Below, piece after piece: positions 43,750 through 55,849 of a stretch of 64,000 nucleotides of DNA. This DNA comes from Nephrocerus scutellatus (taxonomy: Eukaryota; Arthropoda; Insecta; Diptera; Pipunculidae): NCBI GenBank assembly GCA_947095585.1, contig OX352762.1, positions 12,317,969 to 12,381,968 on the forward strand, given 5' to 3'. The notes beneath the pieces are model-generated. The model worked only from the letters and a program-made list of their open reading frames with translations. It searched no databases and was not told the origin of the DNA. The translations under genes were made by a program, and so were the position numbers. How positions within the stretch are numbered: position 1 is the stretch's first letter; each line of letters opens with the position of its first letter.

Positions 43750-45370
43750 CACTGCGGATATTACTTACGAATGTTGGCATTCTTTTCAATATTTATTAAT
43801 GCTGGTTTGCTTTTTTCATTAAAAACCAGAGACTTGATGTAACCCTCGTAGGAAATAATAGAGAGTTTGCAAGTTGCACGATCTTGAAGACCAATTATTC
43901 GGAGTCAATTGATCGCCAAATTTGATAACAAAAAGTCGATGGATTTGGCACGAAACAGCATCCAGTTTATTCACGATCATTTGCAAGACTATATTGTTCA
44001 TTATTATGTTATAAATAAATAGGTTTTTAACAAAAATAACGTAACTCAAAAAACATTTATTTAATAATCGTCCGTCCGTCTCTGGCATCGGTGTTGTTAT
44101 TAGTAGCACAGCAACTATTGTGTGCATTGCAATGATGAGACAGTTTAAGTCTGTCATTAGGGTATTTAAACACTCAGCTTATGGTAAACTTAATTGCAAA
44201 TTGTAGTTTTTCTACTGATTATCCCCTCTTTACCATTAATGCATTCACTGACGTGAAAAAAGATAAGTACTTGCTTTGGGTTTCCCCCCAAATAACTTAT
44301 TACCTCGTAAAACTATTTCCTCTCCCTCTAGACTTTAGAGGGTAAACGTAATTTGTAATAAAATTTCCAAATCCATTTGTCATCATAGATGACTACTAAA
44401 ATTTGTTGTTGTATCGACGTTACGAGTATGTACCAAACCGAAGATGAAACGAAAACACAAATTTCTCACACGACACCCACCCACCAACAGTTTCTATTCT
44501 AGTTCTTGTTGTATTATGCGATTCAACTTCAAGGAAAATCGATTTTATGTTTTGAATTGCTCTACTCTGCTTGTTTGGCTTGTATATCCTGTTAGAGGTC
44601 AGTCCTTGCAAACATGACCGTGGTCGTAGTTGTTTCTGACAAAGGCCATGCTCCAAAATACAGTATATTGAAAAAATGTACCCATCCCATAGCATCCATA
44701 GCACAACCCGCACAAACTCATGTATATGAGGAACGTTTTCTTTTTGATTCATAATGGCTAATAACCTTGGTCTGTGGTCATGATCATGATGGCCGTGTGG
44801 TCTGTTTATATTAAAGAAGCGTAACGCCTCATATGCCCATAATATGGTTAAAAGAGTACAATTTGCAATGAGTTTTATTATTTCTTTTGCTATACATATG
44901 CATGGCGTTGTATAGAACACTTTGAGTAGATTGGACTCTTGTTTCTACAGTTTGTGCTTCAGTGGTGTGCTTCAGTAAGTAGACAATGGGCATCTCCACC
45001 TTACCATCTGGTGTTTCTTAAAACTGTGAAACCTGATTTCATGCTCAGATGATTCAATTAACCCGAATTATGTAGTTGTCGGGTTACACTTATTTGAATT
45101 CGTGCTACACTAACTAAATAAGGACCAATCTTGGATCTTCTATATGCAGATCCTAAAAAGAAGAATTAGAAATTTAATACCAATTTTTCAGACACAAAGG
45201 TTTATCCACAATAGGAGTGCCCTAGCTTTCAAAGGAAATAAACCAAAAAGTAAATATGATATTAGAGAACATTTCTTTTTATTTGAAAAAAGCTTAATTC
45301 ATGACAATACTGATAAAATATAATCTCTTTTAAATTTGCACCACGACTACGTCTAACATAACGCATTCTT
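43750..45370. other. Intergenic or intronic, no gene recognised
   Basis: Contains a 166-codon frame on the minus strand (44420-44920) with a His/Asp-rich patch but no recognisable domain. Base composition is less extreme than in the flanks. No transposon signature seen. Confidence 0.45.
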
Positions 45371-45379
45371 TCATTCTCT

Positions 45380-46345
45380 TCATTTTTGGAGACAGTGGTG
45401 CCCACCCTTATAATGCTCGGCTATATGTTTGACACAACGTAGGCGATAAGGAAAAGGAGGAGAAGGGATGTCTATGAGCTTGTGTTTTGAGTGCGTGTGG
45501 ATAATAGTGATGTGGGAAGACAGAGCTTTGCAGCGCATTCCACATACGTGTTGTACGGCTGAAGAACGAAGCCCTGAACTTAATTGTACGTGGGCTTGAT
45601 GGGCTTGAGGGTAAACTGCCATTAGTGCCATTCATGGATAATGGCATGGGATTTAGGATTCGCTTAGACAACAGGAGACAGCATTGAGTGCTGTTGCTTC
45701 TGCTGCTGCTTCGTAAAGGCTTGTAGTCGATACAAACTTATAGCTGTTTGCCACCCTCCAGAGTCCTATACAGATCCTAAGTACCTTCATTTCAAATAGG
45801 GAGATCTTCTTTATCGTTGATGATGAGACGGTGAACCATATGGGATAGCCATAGGCGTGATGGGGTCATCCGCGACGAAAAGCATGGTCTTTGTTCCGGC
45901 TATATTGGTGGAAAATGTTAAACAGGACTGGTCCAAGTCTGAAACCTTGAGGAAACTCCGGCTTTTTTCCTGCCATATACCTGTACAAAAAGAAAATGTT
46001 TCAATTATTTTCACAGTATAATTGGGGAAACAAAAACTAATATGTTTGTACAGTACAGCCCGTTTGTCCAAACGCTATCGAAAGCTTTTTCGATGTCTTC
46101 TTTTGACGTTCAAACCTATAAAGACGTCACTGTTAAGCTTCAGCAGAGGGTACAGCGTATAGTGCTTCTCTCGGAACCCGAACTGAGAAAGGAATTAGGT
46201 TTCTTTCCCAACAAAACGTATTGATCTTTTTACTGATCAAAGATTCCAATACTTTACTGATACAACCAGTTACGCTTTAGCGGTTAGTTTTCTTAGGTAC
46301 TGGTACTACTTTGGACACCTTCCAGTTGTCTGGAAAGTAACAATT
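45380..46345 (-). pseudogene. LINE (jockey/CR1-like) reverse transcriptase, collapsed
   Basis: Minus strand: NWKVSKVVPVPKKTNR (46330) then SKVLESLI and KINTFCW (RT fingers), KAFD near 46080, SCLTFSTNIAGTKTMLFVADD (palm, catalytic ADD) and near 45550 FRASFFSRTTRMWNALQSSV and FPHHYYPHALKTQAHR, the LINE C-terminal WN.LP..VF motif. The segments are out of frame with each other and parts are deleted. Confidence 0.75.
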
Positions 46346-46724
46346 GTTGAAAATTATGCTTAAAAGTTTTGCTTTACAACCAAGTCATAAAACCCGTATG
46401 GACTTATTGTATTTAACTTTGAGGTTGTACCAAAAAAAAACCAACATTCAAATTATACAACGGTTTCAAAACAAGGTGCTGAGCAACATTGTAAATGCCC
46501 CTTTCTACATTAGGAACGATGACGACCTTCACAGTTACTTGGGCGTAGAATGCGTTCAAAATAAAATACACAGGCTCGCTAAAAAAAATGAGGATCAACT
46601 TTGCCATTACACGAATCCTGAGACTACTTCGCTCTTGGACCACGCAAATCTAGTGAGAAGACTTAAACGAATCAAACCTTTTGAACTAGTGCCGCATAAA
46701 TTATTATACTATATTAGTACTCGT
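46346..46724 (+). pseudogene. Jockey-type LINE C-terminal fragment
   Basis: KKTNIQIIQRFQNKVLSNIV then NAPFYIRNDDDLHSYLGVE, a helix rich in Lys/His and VRRLKRIKPFELV. The IQRFQNK.L..IVNAP.Y.RN core is the hallmark of jockey-family LINE C-termini. Opposite in orientation to the LINE on its left, and ends two bases before the mariner. Confidence 0.82.
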
Positions 46725-46725
46725 A

Positions 46726-47669
46726 AAGGGTGATCAGATTGGAGGTACTTTTTCCAATAGGATTTTTTTGACATGTCATGCGTGACTACTGTCAAACATA
46801 ATACATAATTTTATTCAGTATTCATTGACATTTCATCATGGAAAGACTTACGCCTCAACAACATTTACAAATCGTACAATTGTATTACGAAAATCGACGC
46901 TCTGTAAAAAGTGTTCATCGCGCGCTCAGGTCAACTTATGGTGTACATAATCGTCCTACCGAACGCACTGCTCGGCATACCATCGGCAAACTTGAGTTTA
47001 GTTTTATATTATTATTGACGAGCAACCCGAGGCCATTCACGAACTGCCATTACATCCATTGAAAAATACCATTTGGTGCGGCCTATGGGCTGGAGGAATC
47101 ATCGGCCCATATTTCTTCATAGACGAGGCTGGCGCCAATGTAACAGTGCCTGGCGAACGCTATCGCGCCTTGATAAACGACTTTTTGATGCCGAAAATTG
47201 AAGCCCGTTATCTCCAGGACATTTGGTTCTAACAAGACGGCCCTACATCCCATACAGCCCGCTACATAATGGATTTACTGCATCCTCGTTTCGGTGAGCA
47301 ATTGATCTCTCGTTTCGGACCGGTGGATTGACCACCAAGATCGTGTGATATCACACCTTTGGACTTTTTTTTGTGGGAGTATGTAAAGTCTAAATGTTTT
47401 GTGGATAAACCAGCTACGATTGAGGCGTTGGAAGTCAACTTTACACAAGTTATTCGCGAGATACCGACCGAAGTCCTCGAGCGAGTCATTCAAATTTGGT
47501 GTTTACGGATGGCCGAATTACGGCGCAGTTGCGGCCAACATTTGAAAGGGATTATCTTCAAAAAGTAGATGTCATGAATGGTTCAAAACAAAAATAATAA
47601 ATCAATCAATTTGAATTTTTGTTGTTTTATTACAATTTAAAATCCGATACCTCTTAATTGATCATCCAT
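46726..47669 (+). mobile_element. DD41D mariner copy 2, internally deleted
   Basis: Starts AAGGGTGATCAGATTGGAGG and ends with a diverged match (ACCTCTTAATTGATCATCCAT), with TA at 46724-46725 and 47670-47671. The transposase starts MERLTPQQHLQIVQLYYENR at 46838 and keeps about 50 residues of helix-turn-helix, then is joined by a deletion to IHELPLHP-type sequence near 47035. The DDE region continues (GERYRALINDFLMPKIEA, then a stop replacing Gln at about 47230) to a C-terminal KPATIEALEVNFTQVIREI and LRRSCGQHLKGIIFKK. Inactive. Confidence 0.9.
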
Positions 47670-48445
47670 TATAAGAAAACTTTTAATCTCGTATTTTCTT
47701 ATTAACTAAAGTCAAAACAAAATTGATTATTAGTCCTATGACTAGATGGAAATATTTTACTTACTTGTGTTTTTCAACAAAAAAATTCTGATTTTTTCAA
47801 AAAATATTGACAAAAATCGCTCATCCTTATTTGTTTGTTATACTCGTAAATCCGGGTTGGGGCAAGAGACTAGTATTAAACACGTTCCCTTGAAATAACA
47901 CATTATTCAAATTCTAGCCAATGCAGTGTGTATAGAAAATTTATTTTAATTTTTGCCTTGAATTTTTTTTTTAACAATTACTTTGTATTAGCACCAAGTC
48001 ATCAACCTGTAAAACACGTTAGAAGTGTGAGCATTGAAAAAAATTCAAAATTTACTATAAAACAGCCAAACGGACGGCGATTTATTCGAATAGACTTAAT
48101 ACCAAGGCCACACGGCCGTTGGCTTTAAACTATGTACCAGCATCGATAGTAGCGTCTAACACGCATCTATCCATATTTCCGCATTTACCGACTGCAGTAT
48201 TGTGTATCGAAGCTTTTGTGACTTCGATATACATTCTATCATATATAACAAATTAGTTGCAATGTTAATTCATTTATCTATTTGCCCCTTCAGCATCCTT
48301 AACTGAGTTACGAGCGTAGAATTAGGTTTACAAACTTTTTCATAATATATTTATTGCCAAAGTTATTGTGTCTAGGAGTAAGTGCGTTAGGTTAAAAGAT
48401 CGATTAACATAAAATACCAAAAATCACACCTCTCGATAATGTCTG
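47670..48445. other. AT-rich interval, nothing recognised
   Basis: Apart from a small hairpin (TATCGAAGC...GACTTCGATA) near 48197-48223, no feature seen. Confidence 0.5.
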
Positions 48446-48451
48446 GAAAAC

Positions 48452-48607
48452 GTCCGAGAGTGAGAACTGTCACGAAAGGCTTTTTAATTCGTATTTTGGG
48501 ATACGGTTTTAATTACAGTTTCCTTTCATTCGGGCGTAAAAAATATAACCCGCACAACACGAATGGTCGCGAGAAGCCAGTCTTTTGGATCGCGCCAAAT
48601 ATCATTA
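48452..48607 (+). mobile_element. SINE, diverged partial copy
   Basis: GTCCGAGAGTGAGAACTGTC, CACGAAAGGCTTTTTAATTC, CACAACACGAATGGTCGCGA and GAAGCC follow the SINE body in order with many differences. No tRNA head and no clear tail. Confidence 0.65.
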
Positions 48608-48609
48608 AA

Positions 48610-49375
48610 AGGTTATTGTGTTCCAAATAAGTCGTAACTTTTACAGACAAAATTTGAGCTTTAATGTTTTAGGCTAAGGTTTTGATTTTAGGATTAAAAC
48701 TAAAATTAGAAAATTATCACTAAATTATAATAACAGCTCCAAAATGCCACAAAGTGCAACATCATTACTTCACAATTAATGTTATCCCCTTGGTGGCTTA
48801 TTTTTTTTAATTTTTTGCCGCGTGCGCGATGTTTGCATCGACGCATTGAACGTAACATCGCGTACCCAGACACCATCACGCCTAAAGGCACAAATAAATA
48901 TAATGCACTTCACTTTTAAAACCATAAGCTAGTGTCATAACTTAAGAAAATGTTTCCATAAGTACAGAAAAGAATAAAATCTGACAATAATGCAATTTTG
49001 CTAACTCATTCATCATCTATTCATCTATTTTTAACAGAAAATTTAACTGTCAAAAATACGTACGTAAAAATAAATCGCTAGCGTTATTCAAAGTCTAAAA
49101 GAAAAGTAAACTGAGCTGGTTGAATTTAAGGTGTTTTTGTGCGAAGTAAGTGGGCAAAAATGCATTAAGATTGGACCTTAGTGTACGTTATTTTGACATA
49201 TACGATATACATATATAATATATATATACGATATAAGTTTATATAAGTAAATTATTGTCTACTTTCGGGAACTTATGGAAAGATTTTCTCGAGTATATTT
49301 GCTTTACTTTCTTTGGAAACTTATGAAAAGTTTTCTTATGGTATTGACACTAGCTAATGTGTGCAGAAGAGCATT
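48610..49375. other. AT-rich interval, nothing recognised
   Basis: Only simple AT repeats near 49205-49235 seen. Confidence 0.5.
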
Positions 49376-49379
49376 TAGG

Positions 49380-49570
49380 AGGGGCCTGTGAAGACCGTAA
49401 GTTAGTGACGTGTATGTTGGACTACTAAGCAGGAGGTTCGAAGCTCGAACCCCAGAAAAACACCAAAAAACTTTTTCACGGCCCATCTGAAGAATGTCTG
49501 ACAAACATTTGAGAGCAATACCTTTAATGAAAAAGCTTTTTATTTCACCTTAATTGTAGGTCCCCGCTTT
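49380..49570 (+). mobile_element. SINE, related subfamily copy
   Basis: Head-like sequence with AAGCAGGAGGTTCGAAGCTC followed by GAACCCCAG (B-box region), then CTTTTTCACGGCCCATCTG, and TTAATTGTAGGTCCCCGC, which matches the 63588 copy (ATTGTAGGTCCCC). More diverged than the other copies. Confidence 0.65.
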
Positions 49571-49574
49571 CATA

Positions 49575-49895
49575 TGTTTTATTTAAATATTGATGCATAA
49601 GCTTTTTGACCGCCTATTTAAGTTTTTATTTATCTCCTATTATATGGGGTACCTTAAGTATGTCATATTGTCATCAAACACCAATGATGAAATGATTTAC
49701 ATAAGTTAATACACATTTAAAATTGTGTTTTTACACAGGATGTGCTTTTCTTTGAATTACTTCTATTGAAATTCAATAATCTATAGGTCAACTGAACATT
49801 TTTTAAAAAAAAAAAAACCTGTGGTGCTAGGTATTTTTATTTTTTGTGCAGAATTGGACCTTAGTATTTATTTATTGGGATACTACTGACGACTA
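49575..49895. other. AT-rich interval, nothing recognised
   Basis: No feature seen beyond an A run near 49805. Confidence 0.5.
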
Positions 49896-49914
49896 AAAGT
49901 TTGTGCTGCTGAGT

Positions 49915-50715
49915 AATCGCTTATGTGGATGACGGTGCTATTGCCGTCTCAGTAAAATACCCGAATACCGTAAAGGAACTCCTACAAAATGCCCTCAACA
50001 AGCTAACTTGCTGGTCAGGTCACTGTGGTTTAGGTGTAAATCCTCATAAAACCGAGCTTGTCCTATTCACCAGAAAATATAAAGTTCCTCTTATTAACCC
50101 TCCTTCTATAAAAAGGTATAAGCCAAACATTTGTTGGTAGAGCCAAGTATTTGGGTCTTATTTTGGACAAAAAACTGAGCTGGACCTGAACATACAAGAA
50201 AGAGTTCGTAAAGCCACAGTAGCACTCTTCCCATGCAAAAAAGCCATTGGTAGCAGATGGGGTCTTCAACCCCATATTACCCATTGGCTATATACAGCGG
50301 TTGTAAGACTATACGGTATGACTGTATTGTGGACTGCCTTAAATAAAAAAGTAAACCTTGACAAATTAAGCTAAGTCCAAAGATTAGCTAGTCTATGTAT
50401 GAGCGGAGCACTTCGTACAACACCATCCGCCGCATTGGAAATTCTGTTCGACCTTACACCACTCGACATTTACAGCAGGCAAGTACTCGTAGCTGCTAGT
50501 TCGGCTAATCGCCTTAATGCTCTTCCAGTGGACTAGAAACGAAATCGGTCACTCCTCTATCCTAAATTTAGTCAGGATCCCAGAACACATAGACTACATT
50601 CTCCATTTCAACAAAAACTTCCAGACTACCTTCCCCTCCAGATCATTCTGGGACGAAGACGCTTACCTGGAACATGAACACATTCATTTTTACAGGCGGA
50701 TCAGAAACTGATGAA
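49915..50715 (+). pseudogene. LINE (jockey/R1-like) RT palm-thumb and connection fragment
   Basis: YVDDGAIAVSVK (catalytic YxDD), CGLGVNPHKTELVLFTRKYK, then after frameshifts RKATVALFPCKKAIG and WGLQPHITHWLYTAVVRL, GALRTTPSAALEILFDLTPL and IHFY near 50690 where RNase H should begin. At least four stops or frameshifts. Confidence 0.82.
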
Positions 50716-50719
50716 TGTT

Positions 50720-51810
50720 ATGGTGGGAGCCCAAATATGATGACATTGCAAAAGACAGTAATTGCTCTTCTTCGCACGGTTTGGTTTGATTTTTTTTCTT
50801 GTTGCTCGGCAGAAATTGTATAGTCAGTTAGTTAGGTAAGGGTTGATATTTTCATATTGTATATGAATAGCGCGCCTGAGCCCATTTGCCGGATTTCTCA
50901 GAATTGGTTGCTCTTGCTACCATCATTACGTACTTGAAAATAGCTTCGCTGAAAAAAATTTTCCATGTAATTGTTGTTCTTGTGAACGCGACTCTTGAAT
51001 TGCAAATCAATTTGGAACGTAATGTGTAGTCCAACTCGTACAAAGTGTCAGTCAGAGTAGTCACGACTCATGCTCATGCTCTTGACATTTAATTAGATCA
51101 CTGGCATCTGACACCCCCACGTAGCGAGCACTAGTAGTTTGGTATTTCCGTGTGACTTGTTCTGCCATTTGTGCTGTCTGTCGCCTCATTTTTCAATTCT
51201 ATGAAAAATTACTCTCCTTTTTTATCTTACAGGCTAAATGTTTATCTTAATCTTTTCTAAATAATGTTGTTTTATCATTAGTGGATGGAAAACTACTCGT
51301 TCCTCCTCGAGTCGTACGTTAGTTGAATCTTGACATTGAACTTATGTATTTCTCATTGTCGTCTCACGTCATTTCTTATGCAATTTCTCTCCATAGTTGG
51401 AATTTTTTTTTTGGTAAAATGCATTATAAGGTTACAAGGGCATTCGTTTAGCAGAGCGGTTCTTTGTTTTCTTGTACATATACAATATATACTCTATGCA
51501 CATACAAATATAGTTTGTAGACAGTATGGCATGTAGTGAAATCAAGAACTTGTTCGTTGGTAAAGTTGTTTATTTGTGAAGATGATAATGGTGCTTCGTC
51601 GTCTCGCCAATGGTATGGTTGTTGCCAAAACTATGAGAGAATATGCTTGAAGGTCGGATTCGATTTTGTTTTGGGATTTTTTTTGTTTGTTTGAAGTTTA
51701 AATTCGAATTTTTGCCCACTCTTTGATTAGTACTTTGAGCTTTAAAAGATTTTGACCGATTAAAATATCCTTTAACTATATAAGTATTAATATAATCTAT
51801 ATAAATAAAA
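50720..51810. other. No gene recognised
   Basis: Mixed composition with no transposon protein or repeat match seen. Short frames carry no domain. Confidence 0.45.
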
Positions 51811-51814
51811 AATT

Positions 51815-51945
51815 ATCTGCGTTTGTTATACATATATGGAAACTAACATTTAACGACCGATTTTTATGAAATTTTCAATGTATATTATTGGCAGGTGTAG
51901 GTAGGTTATAGGCTTTAGCATCCCCACTCACCCTGTGGTAAGATG
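51815..51945 (+). mobile_element. Helitron-like 5' fragment
   Basis: TATATAAATAAAAAATTATC, TGCGTTTGTTATACATATAT, AACGACCGATTTTTATGAAA and ATTGGCAGGTGTAGGTAGGT, then GGTTATAGGCTTTAGCA. The layout is that of arthropod Helitron 5' regions and it shares its last block with 6300-6360. Confidence 0.45.
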
Positions 51946-52204
51946 TCGGGCGGGAAATATAAAATTTATATTAGTGATAACTTAAATGTACACAAAAACA
52001 CTTATTCAACAGTACTTGTATTTCACTACTATTCTATTTGCAAATACTCTCCAACTGCTTTGTTTGATTGCCAAATAACAACTCAACTGTTGGTTCAAAA
52101 TGCCGTACTATTTATACTTCCAGAAACATTCAATCTTATATACAGAAATATCGCGAAAAGACGAGAACATTTTGGCAACTTCCCTTATTTACAACTAACC
52201 ATAC

Positions 52205-52470
52205 TCATATGTAATGAGTCGTTTTCCAAAAACAAACTCTATGTGTAATCATGTACGCACAAACCGGACAAACCAGACAAATCGTTTTGACTACATTTTT
52301 GCCAGCACCAGTGCATAATAATTTAAACTTGTAGTCGGTTAATCTTACAGCCTAAAAGTATGCAACTTCTTAATTCTAATTGCTCATATTCCATTATCGA
52401 TCGGGTAACGCCTAGTTCCATATATAGACCCATGGCGACATCTACTACTAACTAACTTTTCGTAACAATA
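52205..52470 (-). repeat. LTR-like repeat G, copy 2
   Basis: Read on the minus strand: TGTTACGAAAAGTTAGTTAG, GTTGCATACTTTTAGGCTGT and GACTCATTAC, in the same order as 33890-34245. Confidence 0.5.
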
Positions 52471-52555
52471 TTTTAATTTTTTCAGACACCATTACCCTTC
52501 CACCGCAGCTCTTGTAAGCGTACTTTGTTCGAAGTTATTTTTAACTTTTTAATTT

Positions 52556-52775
52556 TAAATTCTCTACTTAACTTCGCGTGGCATTCTGTCGTTCGTTCAT
52601 TTGGTGGTGGAATCTACCGATAAATTTTTAACCCACTTCCCAAAGCTTGATTTTATTGAAACTTTACACACATGTGTATTTCCGGGGACAACACTTTCTA
52701 TTAAAATTTGGTAATGATCGTGCCCGGGAATCAGTGGAATCCCATAAAAAATAATTTTAAGAATCAAAAAGCGGC
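52556..52775 (+). repeat. Repeat family A, partial copy
   Basis: AAATTCTCTACTTAACTTCG, TTTTAACCCACTTCCCAAAG, TTGATTTTATTGAAACTTTA and ACACATGTGTATTTCCGGGG; the copy loses similarity after 52775. Confidence 0.85.
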
Positions 52776-52779
52776 ATCA

Positions 52780-54185
52780 GATCACGCCATACTATAATGA
52801 CTGTGTTCGCTATATACAATGCTGCTTTCCCCGATTGATTGCTCTTGCATTTGGTGGGTTGGGTTGTTATTAAATTCTCTGCTCTACTCCACTCTACTCA
52901 AACTTTGTCATGAAAAAGGCACATTACACGATCATTAATATTTAGTAATGATTAACCAAATCAGAAAATTATTAATGTTGTTATTACAAAGGAATGATTT
53001 ACACACAAAAGCTTGCAGTGTGTTTTTTTTTATTGGAATTCAGTATACTTTTAGGCGCATATTTTAGTTATTAGAGAATTTTATTTATTTATTTATTTCG
53101 GTACTACAAAAAATACATTAAATAAATAATTATTATTTTAATTAAGTAACTACCAATATATTAAGGGAAAAATATTTTTTTTATTTTATTAATTATGGGT
53201 GACTTTTTTCAATCCACTTTTACTACATTCGAACCTCATTGTAATGAAAGCTTCGGCTATGACTTCACATATGTATATTACTATCACTAATCATATATTG
53301 TGTACTTGAGAAAGGTTTCATTTCATTGATTTTTTTTTCAACTAATTATGCATATTGACCTTTCCTTTTCTCAGAATTTCATCCATGCCATCATCTGGTC
53401 GAAAGTCATTGCAAAAAGCGGATGTAAATCTTCCGGTTGTGCTCATTAAAATATTTTTATGAAAAATCTCTTTATTTAGAAGCAATATTTACAAAAAAAA
53501 CCGTCATCTTCTCGTCAACAAAAAAAAAACAAAACAACAAATTTAAGTGTGTGTATGAGTAATTGCCAAAAAAGACGTGGAAATATAATTGAAAAGATAA
53601 AACTTTTCCTGTACATGACGTTGATCAGCAAGCAAATTAAAATTTTGTTTATACAGATGTTTTCATTAATTGTTTCTTTTTTCTATTCTGCTATGCACAA
53701 TTGATAGTTCTTTAAGTGTAATACATAACAATAATAATAATACATACAATTATTTACATTGTATAGCTTTACACCTGGCTGAACTGAACTATTCACAACC
53801 ACTCTATGGCAACAGTACATGTATAGTTGCGATTACGACTTACGAGTACATACAATTCAGCTGTTTTTTCAAAGTGCACCGTATACGACAGTTGTCAGCC
53901 TCTTTTTGCATATGCATTTTATCACATCATTATAATTAGATGATGGTATTGATGATGATGATTCAGGCAAAGCTGTAACTGTGACGTAACTGGTCTTCGA
54001 ACAGGGTAAAGTGGAAAATGTCTGTCGTCAAATGTGAGATAACGAAAGAAGCTTTAGGCATATTCTACCATGTGCAACAATAATTGCTGCATATTAAACA
54101 ATGTTCAACAATGAATACTGCTCTCTTTATTCCGTTAGTAACTAAAGGTATAACTTTTTTCTCGATCATAAATTATTGTTCTTCG
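52780..54185. other. No gene recognised
   Basis: AT-rich with a (TTTA)n run near 53079-53097. No coding or repeat signature. Confidence 0.5.
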
Positions 54186-54189
54186 CATG

Positions 54190-54665
54190 TACATGAACAT
54201 TTTTCAGCAAACGTGTGTACATTTGTACGTTTGTTTGTCGTGTCGTATATCTCGGCTTCTACCAGTCCAAATTTGATGGGACTTGTTTTAGAACAATTGG
54301 TTACCGCTCGGCTTGCGATGACGTAATTTTTTCATTCATAGGGGTTACTACCCCTGAGAAAACTGAAACAAATACTCAATCGCTATTTTTTCAGTCTATC
54401 TAAGAAATCGCTAATTGACTGAATGACCTATCGCTTATAAATAATAGACCTACATTTATTGATGCATACTATTAGGCTTTTAACATAAATTAGTCTTTAG
54501 ACTGAATTACAACTAAATATACATACATGGGTGTGTGTAGTCACTCGCATGGCAGATTAAATTAGCTCGTGTGTTTATAGTAGTGGAAAGTTTTTGGTAG
54601 GAACTCGTATGTCTCGGCTTCTAACAGCCAGAATTTAATCGGACTAGTTTTAAAACAATTGTGAC
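54190..54665 (-). repeat. Repeat family B, copy 3
   Basis: Reverse complement of the order at 17860-18200: TCGTATATCTCGGCTTCTAC, TTCATAGGGGTTACTACCCC, ACCTATCGCTTATAA and GCATACTATTAGGC. A second GTCTCGGCTTCTAACAGCC block sits at 54610, so, like copy 1, it holds the GAAGCCGAGATAT motif twice. Confidence 0.85.
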
Positions 54666-54689
54666 GATTGCGGCGCGTGTTAAAAAAAG

Positions 54690-55030
54690 GTTTTTTCTGT
54701 CTTCCCCAAATAGCCTTTCCGTATCGTCGAAGATGTTTAATTTCCCAGTAGATGGAGCCGGTTTTGAAGCTTGCTTTTTTTACTGGTATGATGGTTGCTC
54801 GAATGGTTGGTGGTGGTTTTTTGATGGTTGCTGGCTCGCTAGCAGTCCCCAAAGCAGCTATACCAGCAAAGCTTACTCCCTTTTACTGTAGCTTTTGAAG
54901 CAGACATATGGTGCTCCTTCTTCTTTTGGGGGGGTTTCACCTTTTTTTTTTTATATATATAGGACATTCCCGATAGTTTACAGGATGACAATTTTTTTGG
55001 CAATTTGTGCAAATTTGTCGTATTGTCTAT
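54690..55030 (-). pseudogene. LINE Gag-like ORF1 fragment, copy 1
   Basis: Near-duplicate of the distal part of 55365-55845 (shared blocks CCCAGTAGATGGAGCCGGTT and CATTCCCGATAGTTTACAGG). It ends at an AT run (55028-55045) before the first zinc knuckle and is frameshifted. Confidence 0.75.
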
Positions 55031-55079
55031 ATATATATATATGTCTATATATTGACATAAATAACGGCCCTCAAACCTC

Positions 55080-55370
55080 TCTTGTCTCTGTCGATATAAG
55101 GATTAATATAGTGCGCGAAAAAATTAATCGGCTCAAGGATGACTTTTCGCCAGGTCCCGATGGTCTGCCCGCCGTATATTTAAAAAAAATCCGTAAATGC
55201 TATAAGTTAGCCATTTACAACTCTATCTCTCAATCTGTCTTCCCAAAATTATGGAAGGAAACCTTTAATTTCCATATCCATAAAAAAAGGTAGAAATATC
55301 AAACTACCGACCCATAGCCAAACTTTCTTCAATCCAAAAGCTCTTCAAAAGCATTGTTTACAACTCCCTG
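55080..55370 (+). pseudogene. LINE RT N-terminal fragment
   Basis: VREKINRLKDDFSPGPDGLP then AVYLKKI, SVFPKLWKETF, HIHKK and NYRPIAKLSSIQKLFKSIV. SPGPDG.P and YRPI are universal in LINE reverse transcriptases just before the palm. One frameshift at IHKKR. It lies between two Gag fragments of opposite orientation. Confidence 0.82.
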
Positions 55371-55845
55371 TATCCCTTTCTGTATCGTCGGAAGATGCTT
55401 CATTTCCCAGTAGATGGAGCCGGTTTTGGAGCGTGCTTTTTTTACTGGTTTGTTGGTTGCTTAGATGGTTAGTGGTGGTTTGTTGATGGTTGCTGGTTGC
55501 TGGTTTGCTGGCAGTCCCCATAGCAGCTATACTAGCAAAGCTTACTCCCTTTACTATAGCTTTTGAAGCAGACATCTGGGCGAACCTATGCTGCTCCTTG
55601 TTCTTTTGGGCGGTTTTCACCTTTTTTTTTATATATATAGGACATTCCCGATAGTTTACAGGATGACCATTTTTTTGGCAATTTGTGCAGAAGACGTTGT
55701 CGTCTTTCGTATTGTCTGCGTTTCTCGGGCATATGCCCCGTAATTGTTCGTCCTTGCATTTAACGCATCTGTATTTCATGCCGCAATTGCTTCCGACATC
55801 GCCAATGTCTATGGTAGTTAGTTGGTTTTGGTTTTGACTGCACAT
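55365..55845 (-). pseudogene. LINE Gag-like ORF1 fragment with CCHC knuckles, copy 2
   Basis: An open frame of 166 codons: NCGMKYRCVKCKDEQLRGIC then FCTNCQKNGHPVNYRECPIY, the paired zinc knuckles of jockey-type ORF1 nucleocapsid proteins. In the first knuckle the expected His is Gln (CKDEQ). A Lys-rich and then Thr/Asn/Gln-rich tail follows. The N-terminal part of ORF1 is missing. ORF1 coats the LINE RNA. Confidence 0.85.
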
Positions 55846-55849
55846 ACAA

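Noticed and set aside
43374..43752. Several frames rich in Tyr, Thr and Val
   Set aside because: Produced by the GTATAC/CCCAGT minisatellite.
44420..44920. 166-codon frame on the minus strand as a gene
   Set aside because: No domain, signal peptide or homologous pattern recognised; His/Asp patch only. Kept as a note in the gap entry.
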